Assembly (NCBI RefSeq): GCF_029870595.1
Contig: NZ_JAPDIR010000006.1
Span: forward strand, 203,661 to 267,660
Direction: 5' to 3'
Length of the DNA: 64,000 nucleotides
Origin: Sphingomonas sp. CBMAI 2297
GTDB lineage: Bacteria; Pseudomonadota; Alphaproteobacteria; Sphingomonadales; Sphingomonadaceae
Shown here: positions 20,001 through 26,174 of the stretch, in pieces
How the letters are laid out: the number at the start of each line of letters is the position of its first letter
Position numbering within the stretch: position 1 is the first letter of the stretch
Made by a program: the position numbers and the translations under genes
The notes under the pieces: generated by a model
Told to the model about the DNA's origin: nothing
The model's database searches: none
The model's input: the letters and a program-made list of their open reading frames with translations, nothing else

Positions 20001-21387
20001 CGGAACCGATCGCATAGCTGTGCTCGGGATATTCGACGGTATATTGGACCTCGCCCGCCGCCGTGTACCGATATTCGGTAACATAGCCTTCGCCGCTGAC
20101 GACGTAGCGCAGATGGTTCTCCGCGTCATAGGCGTAGCGCGTGGTGACGCTCACCGCCGCGCCGCCGGCATCGGAGGCGGTATGCGTCTCCGTCAGCAGT
20201 TCGTTCCGGCTGCCATAGGTGCGCGTGACGACATTGCCGGCACGGTCCGTCGCCGTAAGGAGGTTGCCGTTGCCGTCATAGGTATAGCTCGCCGCATTGC
20301 CGGAGGCGTCGGTGGTGCTGATAAGGTCGCCATTGGCGTTGTAGCCGAACTGCACCACCTGCTGCGCGGCCCCGCTCGAGGCGGGCGGCGCGGTGATCTT
20401 GGTGAGGTTGCCGGCCGCGTCATAGTCGAGCCGGGTCACTTGCCCGGTGGCGTCGGTGATCGTGGTATAGCCGGCATAGTAAGCGAGCGTCGTCACCCGG
20501 TTGACGCCCGAGCTGGCGAGCTGGGTCAGCGTGGCGACGCGGCCCGATCCGTCATAGGTGACGGTCAGGCTCGAGCCGTCCTTCTGGGTGATGCTGTTGA
20601 CCCGCCCGGCGCCGTCATAGCCATAGCTCGTCCAATAGGAATCGGCATCGCTGGGCAGGGCATTGTCGGCCGGGGTGAGATCGGTGCGGACCTTGGTCAG
20701 CTGCGAGCCGCTATATTCGTACCAGACGCGCGACAGCGTCTTGGAGAGGCCCGTCGCGAGATCGGTATAGCCGGTGGTGACCTTGGTGATGTTGTAGCCG
20801 GACCAGCTATATTGCACCCAGGCGCCGTCGGCGGTGGTCGCCTTGTCGAGCTTGTCGCCGACATAGGTGTAGGTGATCGCGTTGAGATCGGTATCGCCTT
20901 CCCAGACGATGCGGCCGCCGTTCAACTCGTCATATTTCTCGACGCGCTGGGTGGCGCCATCGGTCCAGATCCACTGGCTGCCCGACTTGACGATCAGGTC
21001 ATAGGCGCCCGCGCCCTCCTTGGAGACATAGGCCGAGCGCGTGGCATCCCAGGTGTAGATCGTCTCGCTGCCGTCGGCCGAGACGCGGCGCACGGTCGTC
21101 CCCGAGACCGCCGTCACGCGCCGGTCGGTGCTCTGGCGCCATTTGTCGTTATTGTCGTCGTCGGCGGTCGCCTGGCTGTTGAAGGCCCGGCCGATCGCCA
21201 CATCGGGGCCGCGGCCGACGAGATATTCGTCCTGGCGCGAGATCAGCAGGTTGCCGTTCGCGGCGTTGACGAGGACGTTGTCGCCCCCGCGCCCCTGCGA
21301 TGCGGTGCCGAGCAGGCCCGAACCTCCCAGAACCGAGCCCGATCCACGCTCGAAGCCCGTGCCGGCACCCGTGAAGATCGCAACCAT
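11083..21387 (-). CDS. Giant RHS/YD-repeat protein with LysM and C-terminal Ntox15 (Tde1-like) nuclease domain
   Basis: 3434 residues from the ATG at 21387 (GGAGGGG Shine-Dalgarno 6 bp upstream); an upstream start at 21492 lacks such a site. A short N-terminal segment (NVLVNAANGNLLISRQDEYL) resembles the pre-RHS region. About 2600 residues of YD repeats follow (patterns such as YDxxGRL and YSYDKLGQL), expected to form an RHS cocoon. A LysM domain is near residues 2708-2757 (YTVRAGDTLQGIALAMWGD). A hydrophobic Ala/Gly-rich stretch covers about 2800-2960. The last ~100 residues read DVDHIIDLQLGGADIISNM, then PLDLSVNRSLGAQI; this carries the HxxD motif of Ntox15 DNases. There is no PAAR domain at the N-terminus and no canonical DPxGxxGG autoproteolysis motif. 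It is transcribed with a PAAR-like gene upstream and an immunity gene downstream. It probably kills competitors by DNA degradation after injection; the delivery route is inferred to be the neighbouring contractile system. Confidence 0.88.
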   Translation of the reverse strand: MVAIFTGAGTGFERGSGSVLGGSGLLGTASQGRGGDNVLVNAANGNLLISRQDEYLVGRGPDVAIGRAFNSQATADDDNNDKWRQSTDRRVTAVSGTTVRRVSADGSETIYTWDATRSAYVSKEGAGAYDLIVKSGSQWIWTDGATQRVEKYDELNGGRIVWEGDTDLNAITYTYVGDKLDKATTADGAWVQYSWSGYNITKVTTGYTDLATGLSKTLSRVWYEYSGSQLTKVRTDLTPADNALPSDADSYWTSYGYDGAGRVNSITQKDGSSLTVTYDGSGRVATLTQLASSGVNRVTTLAYYAGYTTITDATGQVTRLDYDAAGNLTKITAPPASSGAAQQVVQFGYNANGDLISTTDASGNAASYTYDGNGNLLTATDRAGNVVTRTYGSRNELLTETHTASDAGGAAVSVTTRYAYDAENHLRYVVSGEGYVTEYRYTAAGEVQYTVEYPEHSYAIGSGALSEATMDAWRNGLADRSSTKITLNTYDARGNMTSTRSFGIANAAGAESTAEGASRTYYTYDQSGRLLSRSQEGQVSESFLYDGMGRLTASTDVNGGTTSFVFNDTATTTTVTLASGYVTVTTYNKAGDLISQADSGSYVAGGTAANQYDKLGRLRIATDPVGLNRYYAYDKSGRLIAEVNHYGDMTEYRYDANNKIVATTRYATRLTAGQLAILQNPDSVFEPGAIRPAASGADLWSWSVYDKLGQVVASIAGDGSVATMAYDKAGHLVATTAYAVKLTAGQIAGFKTTPPLLTDIPAPTATAAVTRAFYDRDGRMLGTLDGEGFLVRNVYDKAGIKVAEIASYNAAAAGLRAAGSFNDLVASVGTSASDRVTRYVYDGQGLLRYAVDGLNQVVAYDYDAAGLRTSVVRFAAAMAATGDYTYDNVKALTAAMAGNAGNRTSWSVYDAAGRLAYSIDADGGVTGLSYDSSGQVIRSVEYGAKYVSGSLPAVAAMNGWSGNNAGGAADRITRTWYTARGEARYVVDAEGYVSRTDYSASGKVTGSVVWNNKISVSNATTIGQVDAATAGAGDYAARSFAYHPDGKLYTETDPLGVVTLYDYTATGRLNARYDAYGTSDQAVTVYGYDAAGRVVTEMRGWNTAEASTTTYAYDGLGNRVQMWDPNGNLTSYSYDKLGQLKVETNALGGTTSYEYNAFGEAWKVTNPGNGVTYRWYDRLGRVTHVRDAGDYLTETQFTVFGEIATLTRRFNQVSGGAVMATPPSVAANAGEDSVTSFLYDKLGRTTRATDAMGFFETYSYDAFGNRLSVTAKSATDSAVAGAATTYSYDKLGQLLTETLPMATYDAAGNLTGSVVVNRFEYDARGNRTKKVEADNLAYRRTTTYSYDKNDRLIESRGDAVGVIADDLVTVTTVAPVETIRYDARGNVKERIDASGARTLLYYDALNRKKVEIRQTSASENSYSSYSYDANGNLKSSRAYAGSIALPGSVGTAPPSPPAGGYRETFFNYDALDRLTWSKVAGVVSGNYASGYAAVDLVTYYAYDANGNLQKVTDPNGGETFSWYDLLGRKTGQMDAQGYLTNWAYDPDSNVTSERRYATRFTGTASVAGAPAVATAGTDRVTQYGYDRNGNRISESRLSVEAYAINASNGALTSVTGTATIQYLYNGLGQVVRKIEATGDQTNYSYDGAGRLAVETRAGFVDFNGQWVSPTTQYLYDGLGNLSRSIQSGATNAPTRVTTYSYGAGGRLGSMTDASGFTRYYAYDAAGRVKRESYSRTTAAGGAVTDAIATRYDLAGRKVFQGVATWNGSGYAMLDYSQTQYTGYGEVWKNGVNGLWQTENQYDNGGRLTATNAGDGVWKFFGYDRNGNQTVVITSAGTSLAGQSFAGALSLVGLATVNATYTSYDKRNLAVQVVEEGRQLSASASDQFVTSRAYNAFLEVVSETNALGATLDYSYNAMGKLIKSESPAVWITLENGGQQYVRPTEYYYYDLSGRLIGSRDANSNLSTRTFLAGTGYGTGAALIATSFAADGGKIANAYDIHGDVRRVTDQIGRVTTQDYDAMGRVTTVAHYGGLVENFAYDGLGQRIQAWNNLYQNPVYGPEEAYWVEDPYDPYGGYYGGGGHWEYYTPIIGYTPEKALTEYDSLGRVTSQLAFGGDLTSFSYAWNGGISTSGLGTFGGWTQVTTHANGRTLVESKDIFNRTTAKTDLGGHVWSYSYDVAGRLYQSGTGGVYTTYTYLNTGQLGSTILGTPYPVANSTWARTVSTYSYDKLGQRLTEQTVEEAGYYQPGYWYEEYDPYYGYVTNSYWVDESYYTTSATLQNSTATYDALGRLKTFVEAGTATLPAANLAYEYDANGNVRRTTATYRTLDYQGNVSSYTTTNDYWFRFDSMNRVVTDKGTLRGGQIVRGEAVYGTGGGQDILYDLAGQRIAVMRTEYSPGYYDYEWGYYYPGSYYESRENYIYDSAGRVFEIRTSMGGYVTEDYDYNTGVATPPGTIPAAPSTGTLRSRFYYDLMGHQTSQTDYEANGSTIAYSRYASYNNKGQITYENSSTKKYDGHTYQSYTYYDYGYGTNYALGAAISVSTINYRDNNNANAPDTLTTNSFAWWDGAVQSQIAHKPNTGQSTTYYTTFYYNGLGQLTSLYVGDARARNVNFKLNGDGQIIRRDEQDYNWSNGDPHEIWYRFNGRQLGYVGNNGTSDVSTVQSIGERQTVSPTTPGAFRNGSSYGTSYADFANSYDPINSYGQGSAAGSYTVRAGDTLQGIALAMWGDSSLWYRIADANGISGATALAEGRTLTLPSGVIKSSYNATGFKPYNPGEAIGDVTPSTPQPQAGGKKNKCGVIGMVLLAVVAIAVTVVTAGAAAAALAPSISSIGAGISAVLGGTLATTAGIGLGGAIAIGAGAAAVGSIVSQGIGVATGIQEKFSWKAVGLAAIGGGVSAGIGGSGIFDGIKSGVIRAGVTSAASSLVSQGIGVVTGLQDKFSWAGVAAAGVGAMASFEAGKLFGAKSFTDIKNAGGAVTTIGDTSIGNHFAHLGQSAAGMVASAATRSAIEGTSFGDNLVAGIPDVIGQALSDLMLRGATMKAPEQPKPVNAVRTAGAEWLANRTPQDLEAYKQYGITFDLTDNGLVVRGDLAAMRERGEAARRGEAVPDDGKPKLRAGPDVPIVNDDDHHQYIKTSLPAWLAKDGVAVANTPGINIDFTGNAAGVTSFWAAFEHSGGATRFMSNGGDTYVYTGGTVEIPGLGIKLSVGADIVPQISPLTTPAGQGGQAGNGDGITVGQVADVAAQVIVPGYGSGKSAWEAYQSGNYWAAAGWGLLAVGEVGLTVATLGSSNLVTTAIRGTRAAAMGVRGAEAARAVAKAEEAIELTVKMKKGWNAEQRAAALEKVNALNGAELRVTPSVRSGTSAASRYRQAGNAIPAGADVDHIIDLQLGGADIISNMRPLDLSVNRSLGAQIGRQLRGVPSGTKVSGIRIVH

Positions 21388-21528
21388 CCGCCCCTCCAAA
21401 TCACCGCGACGGCAGTCCCTTGCTGCCGCCCGTGATTGGTAGTCGGAGGATTTTCGCTGCCGTTTAGGGGACTTGCCCCGTTTCGGCTTCATCTCTTCGC
21501 GGCACGGAGCCGCGCGGGCCCGCCGCGT

Positions 21529-21921
21529 TCAGGAGTTGGTGACCGCGCTCTCCTGCCCCGGCTCGTCGATCTCGATCTCACCCAGCCAGTCGCACAGGCA
21601 CATCGAGCCGGTGCACAGGGCCGGCATCCCTTCGAGCAGCACTTCCGGCGCGCCGGGGAACCAGGGCGAGGTCGTCACCGGGATGCACGGCATCGGCGTC
21701 AGCACGCCTTCCGCCAGCGCCGTCGCCGTCGCCACCTCGGGATTGGCCAGGCTCGAGCACAGGCCGAAGCTGGGGATATTCTCGAGCGGCACGAAATCGA
21801 AGATCGTCGCCAGGGGCAGCATGTCGGCGAACACGGGCACCTCGGGCGGCACGATCATCGGCATCGGCGCGCTGCCGAAGCTGCAGGACAGCACCGCGCC
21901 CAGGCTGACCAGCTGCGGCAC
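21529..21921 (-). CDS. DUF4280 PAAR-like spike-tip protein
   Basis: 130 residues from a GTG at 21921 that directly abuts the previous stop. The pattern VSLGAVLSCSFGSAPMPM, then FVPLENIPSFGLCSSLANPE, LTPMPCIPVTTSPWFPGAP and a closing CLCDWLGEIEI is characteristic of DUF4280 proteins. These form a PAAR-like cone that sharpens the tip of contractile spikes and can attach effectors. No PAAR gene is found inside the eCIS operon itself, so this is the obvious tip candidate. It lies 141 bp upstream of the RHS toxin, as PAAR/RHS partners often do. Confidence 0.85.
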   Translation of the reverse strand: MPQLVSLGAVLSCSFGSAPMPMIVPPEVPVFADMLPLATIFDFVPLENIPSFGLCSSLANPEVATATALAEGVLTPMPCIPVTTSPWFPGAPEVLLEGMPALCTGSMCLCDWLGEIEIDEPGQESAVTNS

Positions 21922-22293
21922 CTAGTCGGCGACGATGCCGCTGAGCGTCAGCGGGTTGCCCGGCGTGAGGATCTGCGTCTCCGTCCCGCCCGCCACCGGC
22001 CAGGTGATCGTCGCGGGCGCGCCATGCGGCGCCTGGACGAGATTGTCGAGCGTCACCGTCGGATCCTCCCCGCTCCAGGACAGGGTGAGCGCCAGCGTCC
22101 CGTCGAACGCGCCGCCGCTCGGCGTGGAAAAGACGATCTGCGCGGGATAGACCGTCATGTTGGTGAAGCCGATGATATTGGCCAGGGCGCCCCGCACGCT
22201 TTGCAGCGCGAGAACTGCCTGACCCAGCACGACCTGGACCAGATTGGTCGAGGCGATGCCCCCGGCGAAGTTGATAGTCACCTGCGCGTCCAC
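21922..22293 (-). CDS. Small beta-rich protein of unknown function, paralogue of the next gene
   Basis: 123 residues, GTG start at 22293 with GGGAGG upstream. No known family is recognised. The composition (many V/T/I, few charges) predicts mostly beta strand. The C-terminal TITWPVAGGTETQILTPGNP aligns with TVTWPTPNGLQTQTVMSGDP of the neighbour at 22327-22689, and both start with a short VTINF/ITINF strand. The pair look like diverged tandem duplicates. No signal peptide. Position directly before the PAAR-like gene suggests a role with the spike tip or RHS effector (adaptor or chaperone), which is inference. Confidence 0.75.
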   Translation of the reverse strand: MDAQVTINFAGGIASTNLVQVVLGQAVLALQSVRGALANIIGFTNMTVYPAQIVFSTPSGGAFDGTLALTLSWSGEDPTVTLDNLVQAPHGAPATITWPVAGGTETQILTPGNPLTLSGIVAD

Positions 22294-22326
22294 CGGGGGC
22301 CTCCCTTGTTCGAGTAGCTTCGCGGC

Positions 22327-22689
22327 TCAGCTCGCGAAGTTGTTCAGCGTGATCGGGTCGCCCGACATCACGGTCTGGGTCTGCAGGCCGTTCGGGGTCG
22401 GCCAGGTCACCGTCACGGTGCCCGCGAAGTTGGTGACCTCGAGCGTCGGCGCGTTGCTGCCCGTCTGATGGACCGGCGTCACCACGGCGGCGGTGAACGA
22501 GGTGCCCGACTCGACGTTGAAGTTGATCGCGCCCGCCGTGATGTAGAGCGAGGTGAAGCTGATCGTCCCCGCCATGGACAGCGAGCTCGTGGTGTCGAGC
22601 GCGAAGGTGCCGTTGGTGATCAGGATCTGCGACGTCGTCGTCGTCAGCGTGGCGTTCTGGAAGTTGATCGTGATCGTGCTCATGGCCAT
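22327..22689 (-). CDS. Small beta-rich protein of unknown function, paralogue of the preceding gene
   Basis: 120 residues starting MAMSTITINFQNATLTTTTS; a second ATG two codons on is possible. An AGGAAA Shine-Dalgarno precedes the first. It is Thr-rich and probably all-beta, with the C-terminal TVTWPTPNGLQTQTVMSGDP shared with the 123-residue neighbour. Function is unknown. It belongs to the six-gene operon that ends in the RHS toxin and its immunity gene. Confidence 0.75.
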   Translation of the reverse strand: MAMSTITINFQNATLTTTTSQILITNGTFALDTTSSLSMAGTISFTSLYITAGAINFNVESGTSFTAAVVTPVHQTGSNAPTLEVTNFAGTVTVTWPTPNGLQTQTVMSGDPITLNNFAS

Positions 22690-22793
22690 GACGCGTTTCC
22701 TTTCTCAGATTCACAAGTGGCGATGGTTTCGAGACTGATTCCGCGGATCGCCCCCACGCGGAGTCTATGGGAAGGTCGCAGGCATCTCCGCGC

Positions 22794-23405
22794 TCAGCTC
22801 GCCGGGGTGGGCGCGGCGGCCGGAGACCGCGGCTCGGGCGTCGGCGTGGGTGCCGGCTTCGGCGCGGGGCTCGGGCTCGGCTTGCTCGCGGTCGGCGCGG
22901 GCGCGGGCGCCGGGCTCGGCTTGCTCGTGGGCGGCGTCGGCGTCGGCGCCGATGACGGAGCAGGCGCCGGCGCCGGAGCGGGCGCCGGCCGCGCCGCCGG
23001 CTTGCCCTCGGCCTCGATCTGAGTCAGCGGCACCGCCCAATAGCCCGCCCCGACGAAGCGGATGCGCTGCACCGACGTGGCGATCGATACCTGCACATCG
23101 CCCGGCACCTGCACCCAGCCATGGATGAACCGGCCGCCGCACAGGATGTGGACGAGCAGCGGCAAGGTGGCGGGCGCGTTCTCGACGTCGAACTCGATCC
23201 GCCGCGGCTGGATCGAAAGCCCGCGGATCGCCATCTCGCCCCCGCCATAGCTCGCGCCGAGCCGCACCGACGGCGTGGCACGCAGCATCGGAATGGCCGC
23301 ATCCGTCTCGACGGGGAAATCGAGCCGGATCGAAGCGGACGAAGGCAGGTCGTAAAAAGTGATGTCGAGTGCGTGCTGCAACAACGCAGAATTCTCGGCC
23401 GCCAT
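22794..23405 (-). CDS. Unknown protein with Pro/Ala-rich C-terminal tail; first gene of RHS operon
   Basis: 203 residues from the ATG at 23405 (GGGAGG upstream; a TTG six bases earlier is less likely). Residues 1-~130 form a compact, probably beta-rich domain (ALDITFYDLPSSASIRLDFP, RIRFVGAGYWAVPLTQIEAE). The remaining ~70 residues are almost only Pro, Ala, Ser, Thr and Lys in PAPAPAP-type runs, probably an extended linker. No family recognised and no signal peptide. It heads the operon divergent from the eCIS genes, so it may be an effector-loading or spike-associated factor; that is speculation from context. Confidence 0.7.
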   Translation of the reverse strand: MAAENSALLQHALDITFYDLPSSASIRLDFPVETDAAIPMLRATPSVRLGASYGGGEMAIRGLSIQPRRIEFDVENAPATLPLLVHILCGGRFIHGWVQVPGDVQVSIATSVQRIRFVGAGYWAVPLTQIEAEGKPAARPAPAPAPAPAPSSAPTPTPPTSKPSPAPAPAPTASKPSPSPAPKPAPTPTPEPRSPAAAPTPAS

Positions 23406-23611
23406 GCGCAACGCCCTCCCACCCTAAAGAAAATGGTTAGCCGAACGTAATCCCCGTTTCCGTTAAGAAACGAGACCAAACAGATGGAGTCGATATGAAA
23501 TTATGCTATTGACGCACCCGCATATCGTCAAGCACAACGTTGGCAGTACGTAAGATCTGAATTTTGACAAGGGGAATCCCCGCCGAGTCGACTCCGGGGA
23601 TGGAGAGTCAA
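23406..23611. promoter_or_regulatory. Divergent control region between the RHS operon and the eCIS operon
   Basis: 206 bp, noticeably AT-richer than the flanks, between two divergent start codons. It must hold the promoters of both operons. No convincing -35/-10 pair was found. A TTGACA at 23564-23569 and a TTGACG near 23509 lack a good partner box. The leader next to the sheath start can fold: GGGGAATCCCC at 23571-23581 and a CCCC...GAGTCGACTC...GGGG stem at about 23578-23599, just before the sheath Shine-Dalgarno. Confidence 0.55.
23455..23472. promoter_or_regulatory. Inverted repeat, candidate shared operator
   Basis: CGTTTC-CGTTAA-GAAACG: perfect 6-bp arms separated by 6 bp, roughly 50 bp upstream of the 203-aa gene and 140 bp upstream of the sheath gene. 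The position would allow one regulator to control both divergent operons. No regulator gene lies adjacent. Confidence 0.35.
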
Positions 23612-25645
23612 ATGGCACTTCAGCTGACATATCCTGGCGTATATGTCCAAGAACTACCGAGCGGAACGCACACCATTTCTGGTGTGGCTACATCCGTAAC
23701 GGCATTCGTTGGCTATTTGACTCGCGGCCCCATGAACACGCCGGTACAATGTCTGAATTTCGGGGATTTTCAGCGCGTATTCGGCGGACTCGATCCCACG
23801 AGCACAACGAGTTTTCAGGTATCGCAGTTTTTTCTAAATGGCGGAACCGAAGCCTGGATCAGTCGTGTCTGCGCGAGTTCTAATCCACCGGTGCAGCCGA
23901 AGACCGAGCTTACCGGCGCGTTGCCGCCCACCAGTTCTAGCGGAGGCGGCGGAAGCGGCAAAGGTCTGACGCCGACAACTGGCACCAATCTGGTAGAAAT
24001 AGACTCGCAGAACCCCGGCACCTGGGGCGAGAACGTGTTCGTGACGGTCGATTACATGACCAACAAGCCGAACACCTTCAACATGGCGGCGACGCTCTAC
24101 TCGATCACCAGCAACAGCAATTCGTCGAGCAGCAGCTACAGCATCGTCCAGACGCAGAGCGTGCCGGCGGTGACGCTCGACATCAGCCAGACCAACTCGA
24201 TCGTCGAGGTCATGCAGTCGGGCAACCAGAACAGCGCGCTGCTGGCGGTGCCCAACCTTGCCACGACGCCTTCGGTGCTGGTGCCTTTCGCCAGCGGCAC
24301 GATCCTGAACTTCACCGCGCCCAAGAACCCCGTCACCGTCACCGGCATCACCGTGACGGTGCAGCCGCCCGGGCCCGATCCGACCAAGCCACCCCCGTCG
24401 GTGAGCACGACGATCGCCATGACCAGCTCGGTCTCGACGGTGGGAGACATGATCGCGGCGATCCAGGGCGCGCTGTCGAGCGCCGCCGGCACGCTCGGCT
24501 ATCCGAGCCTGGCGAGCACGCAGGTGCGCAGCTGCCTTTCGCCCTTCCTTTCATCGAGCGGCACCCAGGCCCAGCTCATCCAGGTCTGGGTGCCCGATCC
24601 GGGCTTTGCCGGCTATCTGGTGAGCGTGGTGGCGAACCCCACTTCGCTGTTCACGACGCAGTCGCTCAACTATCAGGCGCAGCAGCTGGTGCCGCCCACG
24701 ACGACGCCGGCGCCCAAATATCCCGACGGGCTGCCGCCCACCGGGTTCGACATCGCCGGCAACTCGACCAATCGCTCGGGCATCTATTCGCTCGACGCGA
24801 TGCAGATCGTGAACCTGATCCTGGTTCCCGACATGGCGTCGATGAACACGTCGAACTATCTCACCTCGGCGACCGCGACGCTCAACTATGCGATCCAGCG
24901 CAAGGCCTTCGCGATCCTCGACATGCCGCTGACGGTGACGAGCACGACGAGCGCGGTCGCCTGGGCGACGAGCACGCCGGGCACCTTCGGCACCGGCATC
25001 ATCAGCGCCGCCACCTATTGGCCGCAGATCCAGATCCCGACGCCCTTCTCCACCCAGCTGATCACGCTGGGCGGCAGCGGGACGCTGGCGGGCGTCTATG
25101 CGCTGACCGACGTCAATCGCGGCGTATGGAAGGCGCCGGCGGGGATCACCGCGCCGCTGGCCGGAGTGCAGCAGCTCTCCTATGTGATGAACGACCAGGA
25201 GAACGGGCAGCTCAACCCGCTCGGCATCAATGCGCTGCGCACCTTCCCGACCTATGACAATATCTCCTGGGGCGCGCGCACGCTCGCCTCGGCGAATGTC
25301 GCCGATGACGACTGGAAGTACATCTCGGTCCGCCGGCTGACCCTCTATCTCGAGCAGAGCCTGATCCAGGGGCTGCAATGGGTGGTGTTCGAGCCCAATG
25401 ACGCAGCGCTCTGGGCGCAGATCCGGCTGAGCGTGAACGCCTTCCTGCACCCGCTCTACCTGCAGGGCGCGTTCGTCGGCGCCACGCCGTCACAGGCCTA
25501 TCAGGTGGTCTGCGACGAATCGACCACCACTCCGGAGGACATGGACAACGGCATCGTCAACATCCTGATCCTGTTCGCCCCGGTCAAACCCGCGGAATTC
25601 GTCGTCATCAGCTTGCAGCAGATGGCCGGACAGTCTTCGAGCTAG
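23612..25645 (+). CDS. eCIS contractile tail sheath protein (Afp2/3/4-like)
   Basis: 677 residues from the ATG at 23612, chosen because GGAGAG ends ~7 bp upstream; in-frame starts at 23564 and 23600 exist. The N-terminus LTYPGVYVQELPSGTHTISG is the sheath hallmark. The C-terminal domain (WVVFEPNDAALWAQIRLSVN, then QAYQVVCDESTTTPEDMDNG) is the conserved inter-sheath handshake region. Its role is to contract and drive the inner tube into the target. It is longer than typical eCIS sheaths (~350-480), with a large Ser/Thr/Pro-rich insertion around residues 90-400. The first ~380 bp have lower GC and different codon choice from the rest. Only one sheath gene is present. Confidence 0.93.
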   Translation: MALQLTYPGVYVQELPSGTHTISGVATSVTAFVGYLTRGPMNTPVQCLNFGDFQRVFGGLDPTSTTSFQVSQFFLNGGTEAWISRVCASSNPPVQPKTELTGALPPTSSSGGGGSGKGLTPTTGTNLVEIDSQNPGTWGENVFVTVDYMTNKPNTFNMAATLYSITSNSNSSSSSYSIVQTQSVPAVTLDISQTNSIVEVMQSGNQNSALLAVPNLATTPSVLVPFASGTILNFTAPKNPVTVTGITVTVQPPGPDPTKPPPSVSTTIAMTSSVSTVGDMIAAIQGALSSAAGTLGYPSLASTQVRSCLSPFLSSSGTQAQLIQVWVPDPGFAGYLVSVVANPTSLFTTQSLNYQAQQLVPPTTTPAPKYPDGLPPTGFDIAGNSTNRSGIYSLDAMQIVNLILVPDMASMNTSNYLTSATATLNYAIQRKAFAILDMPLTVTSTTSAVAWATSTPGTFGTGIISAATYWPQIQIPTPFSTQLITLGGSGTLAGVYALTDVNRGVWKAPAGITAPLAGVQQLSYVMNDQENGQLNPLGINALRTFPTYDNISWGARTLASANVADDDWKYISVRRLTLYLEQSLIQGLQWVVFEPNDAALWAQIRLSVNAFLHPLYLQGAFVGATPSQAYQVVCDESTTTPEDMDNGIVNILILFAPVKPAEFVVISLQQMAGQSSS

Positions 25646-25656
25646 GATAGCGACCC

Positions 25657-26169
25657 ATGCCCAGCGTCTCGTCGACCAGCCAGTCTCCCGACCCGTATCT
25701 CAACTTCAAGTTCCGCATCAAATGGCAGGGCAAGTACGTCGCCGGCCTGAGCAAGTGCAGCGCGCTGAAGCGCAGCACCGAGGCGACGCCCTTCCGCGAA
25801 GGCGGCGATCCGAGCACCAACCGCATCCTGCCGGGCCAGACCAAGTTCGAGCCGATCACGCTCGAGCGCGGGATGACGCAGGACCTCGAGTTCGAAACCT
25901 GGGTCAGCCAGGTGTGGAACTATCGCGCGGGCCAGGGGATGGAGAGCTCGCTCGCCAATTTCCGCCGCAACATCACGCTCGAATTCTACAACGCCGCGGG
26001 GCAATTGGTGTACGCGTACAACATCTACAATTGCTGGCCCTCCGAATACACCGCGATGCCGGAGCTCGATTCGAGTTCGAACGCCGTGGCGATCCAGACG
26101 CTCGTGTTGCAGAACGAGGGCTGGGAGCGTGACGCCAGCGTCAAGGTTCCGCCGCCGCCCAGCTACTGA
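25657..26169 (+). CDS. eCIS inner tube protein (Afp1/5-like, gp19-type)
   Basis: 170 residues with the tube signatures DPYLNFKFRIKWQGKYVAGL, STEATPFREGGDPSTNRILP, FEPITLERGMTQDLEFETW and VLQNEGWERD. This is the Hcp/gp19-fold subunit that stacks into the rigid inner tube. It follows the sheath gene by 11 bp. eCIS loci often encode two or more tube paralogues; here only one canonical tube is visible, plus the separate CIS-tube adaptor at 32209. Confidence 0.93.
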   Translation: MPSVSSTSQSPDPYLNFKFRIKWQGKYVAGLSKCSALKRSTEATPFREGGDPSTNRILPGQTKFEPITLERGMTQDLEFETWVSQVWNYRAGQGMESSLANFRRNITLEFYNAAGQLVYAYNIYNCWPSEYTAMPELDSSSNAVAIQTLVLQNEGWERDASVKVPPPPSY

Positions 26170-26174
26170 CGGCC

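Noticed and set aside
11083..21387. YD-repeat DNA as a tandem repeat array or CRISPR
   Set aside because: Repeats are protein-level with diverged DNA and there are no regular spacers. They lie in one open frame.
11236..21435. Very long plus-strand open frames opposite the RHS gene (918, 715 and 1199 codons)
   Set aside because: They are rich in Arg, Gly, Ala, His and Asp without domain structure, and mirror the YD-repeat codons. High GC keeps antisense frames open. The minus-strand RHS protein is clearly the real gene.
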